NCBI GenBank assembly: GCA_036898135.1
Contig: CM072511.1
Span: 163,812,064-163,876,063, forward strand
Length of the DNA stretch: 64,000 nt
Direction of reading: 5' to 3'
Origin: Oncomelania hupensis
Lineage: Eukaryota; Mollusca; Gastropoda; Littorinimorpha; Pomatiopsidae
Shown here: in pieces, positions 44,816 through 56,794 of the stretch
Position numbering within the stretch: position 1 is the stretch's first letter
Layout: the number at the start of each line of letters is the position of its first letter
Made by a program: the position numbers and the translations under genes
Notes under the pieces: generated by a model
Seen by the model: only the letters and a program-made list of their open reading frames with translations
Databases searched by the model: none
What the model was told of the DNA's origin: nothing

Positions 44816-45328
44816 TCCACAATGATTTAAAGCAATATTAAAGATTTGTAACAACAGTGTATTTATCACCACAATGATTTACAGCGACATTAAAGGTTTG
44901 TAACAACAGTGTATTTATCACCATAATGATTTACAGCGATATTAAAGGTTTGTAACAACAGTGTATTTATCACCATAATGATTTACAGCGACATTAAAGG
45001 TTTGTAACAACAGTGTATTTATCACCACAATGATTTACAGCGATATTAAAGGTTTGTAACAGTGTATTTATCACCACAATGATTTACAGCGACATTAAAT
45101 GTTGTAAAACAGTGTATTTATCACCATAATGATTTACAGCGATATTAAAGGTTTGTAACAACAGTGTATTTATCACCATAACGATTTACAGCGATATTAA
45201 AGGTTTGTAACAACAGTGTATTTATCACCATAACGATTTACAGCGATATTAAAGGTTTGTAACAACAGTGTATTTATCACCACAATGATTTACAGCGATA
45301 TTAAAGGTTTGTAACAACAGTGTATTTA
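44816..45328. repeat. 52-bp minisatellite, about 10 copies
   Basis: The unit contains CACCATAATGATTTACAGCG, ATATTAAAGGTTTGTAACAA and CAGTGTATTTAT. One unit lacks nine bases (near 45053) and one has AAATGTTGTAAAACAG. The array directly abuts a reversed LINE tail. Confidence 0.95.
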
Positions 45329-45480
45329 TCAATCAATCAACCAATCTTTTATTAAATTTTAATGTCTGTTCACGCATTTAGGTGATATTAAACGTTGACA
45401 ATGTATTTTATTTTTCATGGGATTTCCATTTCCAGATATCTACCGCTACCAACTGTCATAGTACTGGTAAATAAAATAAA
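45329..45480 (-). mobile_element. LINE 3' end, reversed
   Basis: The reverse complement contains ATATCACCTAAATGCGTGAA and an end of GATTGGTTGATTGATTG. These match the 3' UTR and (ATTG)n tail of the LINE remnant at 50437-51012. Confidence 0.65.
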
Positions 45481-46025
45481 ATTAAATTAAAACAGTACAT
45501 CATAAATGTGCCGAAACAAGAGAATAAAATTAAATTACTAAACTCAGAGTGGAACATAATTTTGTACAGGTTCCGAAACATCAAACTGTGCTTGCAATGG
45601 TCATTGTACTGGTCACCAACTTCTGTACTAAATATGGCGGAGGGGGAGACGGCCGGGCACGGCTAGGAGGGGGTGGGGTGGGGGGGAGGGGTTGTCCTAA
45701 TTAGCTAATCAGTTTACCATATTTTATTTGAATGTCCAGTTTTAAATGAAATGTATGAAAACGTTAAACCAAGGCTATCATTTGAATGAATATACACATT
45801 CTTCAGATGATGTATCACATCATTCACAGATAACAGCAGTTGTGAAATTGATTGCAATGACGCCTATTGGTAGACTTTTATAGTTTGGTGTTAAATCCCT
45901 CTTCCCCTTTCATTCCATTTTGTTATAAGGTTTCTTCAGTGTAATTTGGTTGATATTGTTGCTGTTATTAATTATTGTCCAATATCACTTGAATGTGTGA
46001 ATAAACAATAAATAAAATACTGACT
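45481..46025 (+). mobile_element. LINE remnant: ORF2 C terminus and 3' UTR
   Basis: From about 45717 one frame reads HILFECPVLNEMYENV and then KPRLSFE with a stop. This matches the zinc-knuckle-like C terminus of Jockey/I-type LINEs (pattern H.L.ECP). It is followed by TGTGAATAAACAATAAATAA. The part before 45700 shows no coding similarity. Confidence 0.6.
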
Positions 46026-46328
46026 AATTAATTATCTAAAATTTAGAGTTGAGCAGAACGGTTTGCAAGCTCCGAAACATGAAACTGCGCTGAATGAAAG
46101 AGCAAGTCTGCTGTGTGGCCACTTTCCATCAAGCCTTTCGTCTTGGAAGCGTTGGTCAATTAGTCTGGGTCACTTCACTCTCAGCTACTCACAGGGATTG
46201 ACCTGTGCTGTGCGGCGCTTCACCGGGGATTTGTGTGTCCCCGACTCTTAATTACAGTTATAATGCCTGTTTGTGCGGGTCATAACCGAACTAGAGCACA
46301 ACCAACTGGTTATACAATTGTGGATCGC

Positions 46329-46375
<47 letters not shown>

Positions 46376-47203
46376 TATGTGTATGTGTTTGTGTGTGGGT
46401 GTGTGGGTGTGTGTGTGTGTGGGCGGAGGTGCGCGTGTGTGTGCTCTAGCAGTATAAATATGGAAATAAAAATCATCAATCATCTTTGTGTGTGGTGGAA
46501 GGGGAGGGGGAAGATATAACTAAGGGAAGCGATGGGTACGATGGATGGGTTTGGGGTGAAGACAACACAGGAGTGAGGGGGGAGGAGGGAGGGAGGGAGA
46601 GAGAGAGCAACTAGAGTTTCCACTTGCAGTGAAATAATACAATTTGCTGTTGTTATACAGCAGCCGGGCTAATTTGTAACTTCTCATTACGCCTGCTGCC
46701 AGTAAAATGGAAAGAGCGAGGACTGTTTACAAAACAGTGTCTGCTCCGTTTTCTTGTCGATTTAGACAGATCCAGCACAATGCTCTCAGGTAAATTAAAG
46801 AGACTGGGACATTTTTTGTTGTTGTACACATACATGTAGCATTGATACAGACCTTAGGGGCCGTGGGAGTTTGTTACGACTTGTAGGCTTGGAGACCCAG
46901 ACTAAGACTGAGACGCTTTATTCGTCTGTGAAATTTAAATTCACCTTCCGGGTGCACAGACGTAGAAAATATAAAATTAAAAGAATGACGTGTATAAACC
47001 AATGAAATAAATGGTGCAACAACGCATTTATATAATAAACAGCAACTAGCCACAGACACCCAAAACACATATACTTTAGCTGACCTGTTGACCGACTTGT
47101 TAATGAGAAACCGTGCTGGTTTTTTCTCGTGGTTACCAGCATTGTCTTTGTTGTATGAATGCATTTAAGGAGAGTTATAATTGTGCTAAATATAAGACGT
47201 ATT
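46026..47203. other. Intergenic with (GT)n at 46331-46442
   Basis: A long (GT)n with TA and GG interruptions. G-rich patch at 46495-46605. No gene recognised. Confidence 0.6.
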
Positions 47204-47215
47204 ATCATGTTCAGG

Positions 47216-47911
47216 ACCCCTTGGGGTCATGAGCAATCTTGCCACTGTAGATTGTTCTAACCTATAAAGGGAACAGTGAAAGCCCCAGTTGAAAACCTGT
47301 CTTGCCTTTGTAGGCATGACAGATTCACTGCGGCAACAGTACCCCCGTTGGAGTGCCGGGGGTTTCAGTATAAATAGTATCCCCACTTTATGGAAATTTA
47401 GTGCTTTAAACTCCCACTGTTGCTATCTTCCTCATATACTCTTTCCCATTCCTGCTCTGTCCTATCACTCTGCTATACTATCTTCTTCTTCGCTAGATCA
47501 ATGACCTACCTTTTTTCTTGAAAACTCTTCCTGGACAAGACTCCTTGTTTGTGTATGAGGTCTGTTGGATCAGCTTGGGAGTGTTGGACGCTTTTGCTGG
47601 GTGGTCACTAGGGCTTCCTATGATGTTAGTATTTAGCAATATAGGCATTTTATATGTATATGTTTCGTTGATGATTTGTAATGATGGTTGTATTCTATTT
47701 TGTTTTTGTAACCGGGGGTTCGCGTAGTTGAGGTAAACCCTCAGCCGTCCCCCGCGTGGGATGTCTTTATTGTAAAGTGACTGGCCGGTGGAGGGCATTC
47801 AATTTTCCCACTAGGGTTGTTTCAGCAGATCTTTTATGCGGATCGGGGGTTGTCCGGTCCTGATTTGGCTCGGAGGAGTCCGCTGGACCTAAAGCAACAA
47901 TAAATCAATCA
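47216..47911 (+). mobile_element. Full-length retroposon with 12-bp target duplication
   Basis: A clean reference copy. The 5' end is ACCCCTTGGGGTCATGAG, there is an internal TATA-like AGTATAAATAG, and the 3' end is AACAATAAATCAATCA. ATCATGTTCAGG flanks it at 47204-47215 and 47912-47923. It has no ORF beyond about 70 codons and no clear pol III A/B boxes. The defined 5' end shared with the 26.6-kb copy argues against a randomly truncated LINE. The AATAAA and simple tail suggest LINE-dependent retroposition. Confidence 0.9.
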
Positions 47912-47923
47912 ATCATGTTCAGG

Positions 47924-48670
47924 CCTAAACCATTTTATCTATCTAGTTATAACATTGTAACCACTCACTCATCTACTACACGCACACGATGCTAAAGCCA
48001 GCAGGTGTCGTTTTGGGCAGAAAATAAGTCTCTGTCATGTCAGCAGCCAAGCTGCTGCTAGGTTTTTAGGCTATATGAACCAAGTCAAACATTAAATTTT
48101 ATATTTGGGGGGAGAGGAGAGGGAGGAGGGAGGGTGTGTTGTGTTTTCAGACTTATTTGGAAGTGCTGTGAAATAGTGGATACATATATCGCAGGGAGAA
48201 ATATATAGATTTGTACTAATATGATACAGCGTAATAAAAAAACAACAACAAAATAAAACAAAAACAACAACAAACACAAATACACACACTAACGCAAAAT
48301 TAAAATAAAACACGTAAAAAATCGTAAGGAAGAAACAGAAAAGATAAACAACCTATCTAAGTATAAAACGGCAAGTTAAAAGAGAAGCACACACAGTCAC
48401 CCACACACACACACACCCACACACACACACACACACTTAAATGATTAATCATTTCAATGAGGGGTCCTCAATTCTGAAATTAATTAGCCGCTATTTTTAT
48501 CACGCCGTAGCTGGAGAGAACAAAGTGCTGGGAGCACACCTCTTTCTTGTTGCAGACCAAAAATAAATCCACTCCGTTACTTTAAAAGTTTTCAAGTTAT
48601 TACTGGAAATTTCCTGCAACAGCGAACAAAAAGAAAAAGAAGTGCTTCGTCAGGAGTTACAAGCTCACTT
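47924..48670. other. Intergenic, no gene seen
   Basis: AT-rich with (CA)n at 48398-48438. No gene recognised. Confidence 0.5.
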
Positions 48671-49235
48671 CCTATCCTATCCTATCCTATCCTATGCCAT
48701 AACCCGGAGGTCGTAGGAGCACCACAGATGATCGTTTAACCAGCGTACTCCATCTTTCCCTGTCCTCAGCAACCCTGATTGTTTCGCTCAGTGTCAAACC
48801 AGTCCATTCTCGAATGTTGTCCTCCCACCTCTTTTTCTGTCTCCCTCTTCTTCTACCTCCTTGCACTGTGCCTTGCAGGATGGTCTTTGCAAGACCTGAT
48901 GATCTGGTGACGTGGCCATACCATCGGAGTTTACGTGTTTTCACCACTGTGAGCATGTCATCGTGTTGTCCAATGGCTTGTGTGATGGTCTGTCGGACTT
49001 CGTCGTTGGTGATGTGCTAGGTATAGGAAATGCCCAAAGTCTTCTGTAGCACCTCATCTCCATGCTTTGTATTCTTCGCTGGAGATCTGCCGTGAGGGTC
49101 CATGTTTTGCAAGCATATAGGAAGATGGAGATGACAAGGGAGCGCAGCAGCCCCACCTTGGAATGTAGACTGATGGTCCGTCTTTCCAAATTGGCTTCAA
49201 CCTCGCCAGGGCAGCAGTTATTTGTGCAATCCTCA
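48671..49235 (-). mobile_element. 5'-truncated RTE LINE copy
   Basis: Begins with (TATCC)n, the complement of the GGATA tail. Reading on the minus strand it then covers the C-terminal part of the LINE protein in two frames: KLRWYGHVTRSSGLAKTILQ, and LHSKVGLLRSLVISIFLYAC. It is truncated at about 49235, and a frameshift near 48950 makes it non-functional. Confidence 0.92.
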
Positions 49236-50268
49236 TGATCCTCTAAGTAATCTAAGGCGCTACCTTAAAAATACTCGTCATTTAAACTGCGATGTTCGTA
49301 AAGTAATCGAACATTCATTCTGAATTCTGCGTGGTAGCCTTGGTTTTGCAAGCCTGGCGGTTCACCGTGTTTTTTTCAATGTGGGAGTTATGGCCTCAAT
49401 TCCAAACTGTGCCTCTATCTCTGAAACGACAGTTTGTGGGAATAATTACAATCATCTATTCGTCCATTTTCTAGCGAAGTGGTTCATTACAACGATAAAA
49501 TTAGATGTTACGTCATAACATTATCAAAATTGCTTGCGCCACAAAATTAGCTTCTGTCTCTGCTTTCACGAATTTCTGGAACGCTTTAATGATCTCTAAT
49601 GAATTATTTCATTACAACGATCTAAAAACAAAAATATAAAATTACCAAAATTTAGCATCTTCCTGTGATTACGCAGCTTCTTGAACGAAATAACCCAAGA
49701 ATCAATTTGTTAGGTGCCTTCCCAGCCCCGTTGGCCATCTCTCTCATCTCCTAACGCACTATATAATGAAAACCAAGTAGCGGAACTCTAAACAATTACT
49801 TTGCCCCAGATGTCCTAAGAGGTCTTCTTAAACGAACCATTCCCAATATTACCTTCTGGCTCTGGACGACGCAGTTTCTCGACGACACCGATCCGGTGTG
49901 ACATCGTCAAAGTTCCTAGTATCTTATTTTGGCTGGGAGCGACTGGGAGCATTCTGATTGGTCGACGCATTACAAAATTCGACCCATGCGCACAGTGCTA
50001 TCGTAGTCTTAGTAAGGATTAGGGTTAGGGTTAGAGTTTAGGGTTAGGGTTACGACGTCTAAGAACATCGTGAAAAAGCCGGCTAACTTGACCTGGCGCA
50101 TGCGCAAAGGCGCCTGGCTAAAGTAAGACACCCGGAACATTGACGATGTTACATCGGATATTACCTTCTGAAGTGAGAGAGGGTGGTGGAAGGAGGGTGG
50201 GGGAGAGGGTAAATGTGAGAGACAGGAGGGACCGCTCGGGGGATAAGCCAAGGGAGGGGGAGGTAAGG

Positions 50269-50348
<80 letters not shown>

Positions 50349-50436
50349 CGAGAGAGAGAGAGAGCGAGAGAGAGCGAGAGAGAGCGAGCTGTGTTAAGCA
50401 GTGTGGATATGCCAGCAGTACCGACAAGAATGAATA
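49236..50436. other. Intergenic with telomere-like and GA tracts
   Basis: Mostly unique AT-rich sequence. It contains a short TTAGGG tract (50019-50052) and (GA)n at about 50270-50393. No gene recognised. Confidence 0.5.
50019..50052 (+). repeat. Short telomere-like TTAGGG tract
   Basis: Five to six TTAGGG-type units with one TTAGAG and one inserted T (GTTTAGGG). Too short to be a telomere; an interstitial telomeric sequence. Confidence 0.85.
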
Positions 50437-51012
50437 TTGATGTATTGATTTCTGTTGGGTTCCATCACATTGCGGAATTCATTGGAAGGAGGTATGTGAC
50501 AGACTAGCCAAGGAGGGAGCACAAAGGTCGTCAGATTCTTTAACTTAACAAATTTGAATATGTGTAATCATAAAATATTTTCTTTACTAGAAAAGGCAAT
50601 GTATTATGATAACATCATTAAAAAGATATCTATATTAAATTGTTCAAGACCACTTTCTAAATTAATATACAACTTAAGAATGAACGCATAGAATACTAAA
50701 TACTCCGCAGATGTTCAAAGAATATGTAATACAAGTCTATCCGTACATCGCCTTCTATCTGAATGCTCAGTTTTAAAAGACATTTAAAGTAAATGGATAT
50801 AGCATAACTGAATATGGACATTCTGTAGACATGGTTCTGTATCATCCAAATGTTACAGACGTTGTGAAAGTTATTGCCAAATCTCCTAAACTTTTATAGA
50901 CTGTTTGAAATTATGTTTTTAAATAGTTAAAATATTTTAAAAGTTGAATGTTCAAAGTCTTATATCACCTAAATGTGTGAACAAACATTCAATTAAAGAT
51001 TGATTGATTGAC
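50437..51012 (+). mobile_element. RNase H-bearing LINE remnant
   Basis: One frame reads IDFCWVPSHCGIHWKEVCDR and then LAKEGAQ, the C-terminal motif of LINE RNase H domains (WVPSH.GI..N..AD.LAK). Further on come SKLIYNLRMNA and CNTSLSVHRLLSECSVLK in broken frames, the usual C-terminal segment. It ends with ATCACCTAAATGTGTGAACA and (ATTG)n. It resembles Jockey/I/Nimb-type LINEs. Confidence 0.78.
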
Positions 51013-51223
51013 AAGGGCGATCAAGACTACCCTTGCCCACATTGCTGTCTGATCAACAGGGACACGCCTGTCTAACGGCAGCAAGCAAATCACACAACCA
51101 CTATCCCCGATACACTGTTCAAAACACTGTCACGTTTGCTGAAACACCGCGCGCTAGCTCAAGGGAAAACTGAAAGCCGCCCACAGGGCCAGTCTTGCTA
51201 CTGCCCAAAGACATCCCACGCAG

Positions 51224-51790
51224 GGACGGCCGAGCCAGTCCCCAATACTCGACAGGGTGGTTGAAAAGTAAGCAACAAACAAACATCAATATTAATACAA
51301 GGCAAAACATCAGGGCGCACAAAAAAGGCTTAAATAAGTGCTACCCAAATAATAATAATGTGTCAAAATATCACTGGCGGCAGGAAACAACAACAAAATA
51401 TTGATATAAGGAACACAAACAAAAAACGAGGAAATAAATTATTTTAAAAAAAAGACCTATGAACATCATTGCTTATGACTTTTCTAAACAGGTCTGCATT
51501 GCCATGAAACAAATGTATTGTGCGGTAGAATTTAGGAATTTCATTGCTGATCTGTGATTTCATATCACTGTGATCAGAGCAGCTCATAATAGTCACGCTG
51601 CCTGACATTTGGTCTTAAGCCTTCTTAACTATTTACAGAAAAGTCGGACCCTTCGAGAAATATCTACCCTGTCCCCAACGTGACTGGATCCTCGGGTCTT
51701 CCTTGCGCGCCAGATGAGTCGTCTACCACTGTGCCTACCAATCCACAGCGCCATACTCCCAGACCCCCCCCGCCCCCTTTTCCTTTATAG
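51224..51790 (+). repeat. 579-bp tandem duplication, copy A
   Basis: Starts GGACGGCCGAGCCAGTCCC and carries a (CAA)n and (AAT)n region. It then has CTATTTACAG followed by an exon-like segment reading EKSDPSRNIYPVPNVTGSSG. It differs from copy B by small indels, and the open frame closes early after a C-rich patch. Confidence 0.88.
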
Positions 51791-51802
51791 GTTAGAACCC
51801 CT

Positions 51803-52360
51803 GGACGGCCGAGCCAGTCCCATTGCAATACTCTACAGGGTGGTTGAAAAGTAAGCAACAAACAAACCAGATATTAATACAAGGCAAAACATCAGGGCGC
51901 ACAAAAGCACAAGGCTTAAATAAGTGCTACCCAAATAATAATAATAATAATAATGTATCAAAATATCACTGGCGGACGACAGGAAACAACAACAAAACAT
52001 TGATATAAATACAAGGAACACAAACAAAAAAGAAAGAAAGAAATTATTTTAAAAAAGACCTATTGAACGTTGCTTATGACTTTTCTAAATAGGTCTGCAT
52101 TGCCATGAAACAAAGGTATTGTGCGGTAGAATTTCATTGCTGATCTGTGATTTCGTATCACTGTGATCAGAGCAGCTCATAATAGTCACGCTGCCTGACA
52201 TTTGGTCTTAAGACTTCTTATGTTACTATTTACAGAAAAGTCGGACCCTTCGAGAAATATCTACCCTGTCCCCAACGTGACTGGATCCTCGGGTCTTCCT
52301 TTCGCGCCAGATGAGTCGTCTACCACTGTGCTACCAACCCACAGCGCCATACTAACACCC
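51803..52360 (+). repeat. 579-bp tandem duplication, copy B
   Basis: Repeats copy A in the same order, from GGACGGCCGAGCC to GATGAGTCGTCTACCACTGT. The upstream part also resembles 51160-51223 (catcccacgcagggacggc), so the ancestral segment may itself be a transposon end. Confidence 0.88.
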
Positions 52361-52453
52361 ACCCCACCCCCCTCGTCCCCTCCGCCCACTTTACCTCTCA
52401 ACTCCAGTACTGAAATGATATATACACCGAGACAACACGAAGTCTGGGACTAG
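52236..52453 (+). other. Exon-like open segment in copy B
   Basis: After TTTACAG (52229-52235) one frame stays open to a TAG at 52451-52453. It reads KSDPSRNIYPVPNVTGSSGL, then a Ser/Thr/Pro-rich part, then MIYTPRQHEVWD. It could be a terminal exon of an extracellular mucin-like protein or a repeat-derived open frame. I do not recognise it, and copy A's version is shorter. Confidence 0.25.
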
Positions 52454-53176
52454 AAGTGCAGCTTACAACCATCGCTCACAAAGCGTGGCCAACTGGAAGA
52501 ACCATGGTCGTTTAGAACTATTTATTTAGGATCCTTTGATATATCAGACCGCGGAAGATTAATTGCGTTGTTCCCTAAATGAAGGAATGGTTGGTCGAAG
52601 GATTCAGAGAATTCCTTTGAAAGCAGAGCAACGGCGTATGATTACAGGAGACGGAGTCTCGACCAAGTTCTCTTTAGTTGGCCACTGTTGTCGCTGCCTG
52701 TCTTTCAACTTTGAAGAGTCTTGTGGCTTGCTTGGTCTGGGATTGCAAGACAGACGATGATGAAGCGGTCATTCAGGAAGAGATTAACTTGCACAGCAAA
52801 GCCAAAGCCAGCCCTCGTCGTTGAGCTCTCTGTACACGCAATGCCGAGTGTCAGGGATCAGCCGGGATGCTGGGTCGACATTGTCAGGATCATTTTACTC
52901 CAGTAGATGATGTCACGAGCGCAGGAAACTGCCTCGATACTGTCGGGATAATTATTTTACTCCAATAGATAATGTCACGCTGGCAGGAAATGGTCTTGAT
53001 ACAGGATAGGCCAAAGATACGCCTTAAATGTAGCGAGTGTGAGCTCGGAAAGAGAGAAAGAGGCAGGTGATCGGCACCAAAATGTCACGAACGCAGGAAG
53101 CTGTCTCGATACAACATAGGCCAAGTCTTTAAGCACTCATTGTCAGGTGAAAGGGAGATGATCCCTAGTACCACAT

Positions 53177-53232
<56 letters not shown>

Positions 53233-54164
53233 CTCTCTCTCTCTCTCTCTCTCTAAAAAGGACAAAGGAACAAAGACTATACCCGTTATTATTATATATA
53301 GTCTTTGGAAGGAATCTTTCTCGTCACGGCCACGGTAGGGTCAGACAAAAGGTGCTCGTCCTCAGTGTGGCGTTCTGAGAAAGAAAGGCGAGCCCGATGG
53401 TTTGAGGGGCTTATTATATTGCTCATAACCAGACTACTATATTATATCACGCTCAGCGGGATGCATTTCCAAGCCAAAGTCCTGGGGTTGGAGGAGGATG
53501 TGGGCGTGGGGGAGGAGAACTTGGTAGCACAGTGGGTAGACTACTCGCTCTGAATTTCACTTTGTTGTTTATAACGCAGTTTTGGCCTTACCTCTAGAAT
53601 GGTAGAACCGATTTGATTAGTTTTGTCATTAGATATTTTAACCACAACTCGGTCTGTTTTTCTCGTTCGCCTTGGCTCTTTATCAAAGTCAAGGTCGCCG
53701 AGGCCAATCATATTATAAAGATGTTTGCGGTCCTCCTCCCTCCCCTCCCCTCCCCTCCCCTCCCTATTTTCACGAACCTTCCGGCACCCAACTCAAGTTT
53801 TCAACAACTTTCAAGGGCCCTGAAAAGCTTCTCCATTTGACACAACCTTTCACAGACTTTCAACGACCCTAAGAACACTTAAATGTCAAACGGTGAAGGC
53901 TAAACAGCACTAAAATAGCCGCAAACTATAGACATCCAAACCAGTTTCCTATTTTAACAACTATATTAAATAACTAAAATGTAGCCTTGAACCAGCAGAA
54001 CATGAACAAAGATACCCACAAACAGGCACAAGTGTGCTAGATACATGTCATTCTATCCACAGTGCGGGTCTTGGACTGTTTGTCAGTCGTCGTTTTTCTA
54101 GGCAACAAAACATTTTTGTCCACTAGACTACATGTCCTTCACTTGCCATCCACATAGTCAGCAA
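52454..54164. other. Intergenic with (CT)n and short direct repeats
   Basis: Three spaced AATGTCACG..GGCAGGAA-type segments (52908, 52971, 53083), (CT)n at about 53178-53255, and a CCCCTCC run near 53735-53765. A stretch near 53512-53550 (TGGTAGCACAGTGGGTAGAC) is weakly tRNA-like. No gene recognised. Confidence 0.5.
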
Positions 54165-54995
54165 ACCACAAAAGTTACATTTTCAGCAAAAGATAAAAGT
54201 TACGTTTTCAGCAAACGATACAAGTTACATTTTCAGCCAATGATACAAGCGATTCAGCAAATGATACATGCGATTCCGCCAATGATAGTAGCTACATTTT
54301 CAGCAAATGATAAAAAGCTACAGCAAACTACCTGATTATTTAGCAAACGATACAAGTTACCTGATTATTCAGCAAACGATATAAGTTACCTCACTATTCA
54401 GCAAACGATACAAGTTACCTCATTATTAAGCAAACGATACAAGTTACCTCATTATTCAGCACACGATACAAGTTACCTCATTCCGCAAACGATGCAAGTT
54501 ACCTATTTATTCAGCAAACGAAACAAGTTACCTCATTATTCAGCACACGATACAAGTTATCTCATTATTCAGCAAACGATGCAAGTTACCTCATTAACCA
54601 GCAAACGATGCAAGTTACCTCATTATTCAGCAAACGATGCAAGTTGCCTCATTAACCAGCAAACGGTGCAAGTTGCCTCATTATTCAGCAAACGGTACAA
54701 GTTGCCTCATAATTTAGCAAACGGTACAAGTTCCCTCATTATTCCATTATTCTGCAAACGGTACAAGTTACGGCACAAGTTGCCTCATTATTCAGCAAAC
54801 GGTTTAAGTTGCCTCATTATTCAGCAAACGGCACAAGTTGCCTCATTATTCAGCAAACGGTGCAAGTAAACGGTACAAGTTGCCTCATTATTCAGCAAAC
54901 GGTACAAGTTGCCTCATTATTCAGCAAACGGTACAAGTTGCCTCATTATTCAGCAAACGGTACAAGTTGCCTCATTATTCAGCAAACGGTACAAG
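54165..54995. repeat. 29-bp minisatellite, about 28 degenerate copies
   Basis: Core unit CAGCAAACGGTACAAGTTGC plus CTCATTATT. The 5' copies (54165-54330) are more diverged (AAATGATACAAG, ACATTTTCAGC) and the 3' copies nearly identical, so expansion is most recent at the right end. Confidence 0.93.
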
Positions 54996-55139
54996 GTACA
55001 CTTCCTTTCCCCACCCTCCACCTTCCCCATCCACGGGAGCTGAGACACGCGCTACATCCGTTCCCACCTCCCTCCCCCCACACGCCTCCTTAGTACTTCT
55101 AAAGTCTATTAAAAAAAACGCTTTTAGCAACTCCACAGC

Positions 55140-55290
55140 TGCTGAAGGCGCTGGCTGATACAAGATCTAACTCAAATCGCACAAGGCTCCACATACCACT
55201 GAGCACAATCCTGGGCGACCATGGGATGGAGAAAGGAGGGACCTAGTGCTGGCGGAGTGTGTTTGGGTAACTGACCCCCACAGCAATGTA
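55140..55290 (-). mobile_element. SINE-like repeat (CACTAGGTCC family), reversed copy
   Basis: The reverse complement carries CCAGCACTAGGTCCCTCC, GGTCGCCCAGGATTGTGCTC, TTGAGTTAGATCTTGTATCA and CAGCGCCTTCAGCAGCTG, in the family order. Confidence 0.65.
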
Positions 55291-55466
55291 TGAACACATA
55301 ACCAAATACATGTAGTCACCTCTTAGCGGCAATGAGGACATTTCATAAGCTACGGCACAATTTTAATATCGACCTTAGACACGCTTTATAAAGCAAAGAA
55401 AGAGAACATGACTGTTGTTTAAGTCATCGGCAATCCTTGTAGGCCATCAGCAAAACAAAAGACGTA

Positions 55467-55785
55467 CCATGTTTCAGTAGTTGAGGTGTACCATGTTTCA
55501 GCATTTGAGATGTACCATGTTTCAGTATTTGAGGTGTACCATGTTTCAGCATTTGAGATGTACCATGTTTCAGCATATCAGATGTACCATGTTTCAGTAT
55601 TTGGGGTGTACTATGTTTCAGTGTTTGGGGTGTACCATGTTTCACCATTTAATATGCACCATGTTTCAGTATTTGGAGTGTACCATGTTTCACCATTTAA
55701 TATGCACCATGTTTCAGTATTTGGAGTGTACCATGTTTCACCATTTAATATGCACCATGTTTCAGCATTTGAGATGTACCATGTT
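55467..55785. repeat. 24-bp minisatellite, about 13 copies
   Basis: Unit GTACCATGTTTCAGTATTTG plus AGGT. Later copies alternate two unit types (ACCATTTAATATGC and AGTATTTGGAGT), giving a 48-bp higher-order period. Open frames with an 8-residue period are artefacts. Confidence 0.94.
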
Positions 55786-56144
55786 ATAGACAAAATCATC
55801 TGTCTAGTAGGGGCCACCAATGGCCAACGTTGCTATTTTCCTGAGTTATGTTTGCAAATCAAACTGAACACCTTAAGCATCCGTCAGCGAAAGGGGCTAA
55901 AAGCCGTGGAAGCATCCTGCCTTTGCCCACTGTAAACAACTACTTGCCTTGCGAAGCCGATGACAAAACCAACCAAATCCATTTCTGATGCCGATTTTTG
56001 TGCGTGATTTACTGAGATTGTTTTAACTATTTTTGGAGCTTTATGAGATTGTTACGTTCTGATACGGAATACGACGTCATGATAATGATGATGATGACGA
56101 TGATGATGAAGAAGCATCATCATCATCATCATCATTACCATCTT

Positions 56145-56199
<55 letters not shown>

Positions 56200-56794
56200 C
56201 AGAGAGAGAGAATATAAAAAAGAAGATATACTGTATATATAAGATATCTAAGAATAAAGATTTAATTTTTTTTAAACTGTGTCTGGCAATTTGGCCTGAT
56301 TTATCCTATTCCGAATGGGTGGAAAGTGCCGTTCCCACACTATCTTCATTGTTTGTTACTGATAGGTCTACCTTTCTATATGTGCTACTGTTACTGATAG
56401 GTCTTCCTTTCTATCTGTGCTACTGTTTTACCGACTGAAGCACAGCCCACAGGTATGGAATAAAAAAAAATGCACAAAGGAAATCAGGATACTGATAACC
56501 TAAATCTTTTTAATGTTTGTTTGTTTCAGGTCACAAATCTGTTCTTTCTATGCTGTGCTGACTAAAACACAACTGGATTGAGATAGAGAGAGAGAGAGAG
56601 ACGGAAGGAACGTATACAAGAGATCAGTTCTAGCGACATGAATCTTCCATTTTAGCAAACAGAAACTGGTGTTAAGCGGTAAAGGTTTACCTTGGGGATC
56701 AGTCTTTTCTTTAAAACTAAGCCGAACATTTGGAAATTGTATACGACTTGTACAGTTTTATCTTCTCTTTCTTCTGCAAAGAAACTGAATAAGG
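55786..56794. other. Upstream flank of the GPCR gene with simple repeats
   Basis: (ATG)n at about 56083-56110, (ATC)n and (GA)n to about 56210, (GA)n at 56586-56600. No clear promoter element identified. Part of it is probably promoter or 5' UTR of the GPCR. Confidence 0.4.

Noticed and set aside
53083..53110. Possible second gypsy LTR/primer-site junction (reverse strand TGACATTTTGGTGCC)
   Set aside because: The pattern resembles an LTR end followed by a primer site, but no second LTR, coding region or target duplication was found.
54165..54995. Possible CRISPR-like array of 29-bp repeats
   Set aside because: Units are directly adjacent with no unique spacers, and the context is eukaryotic. 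It is a minisatellite.
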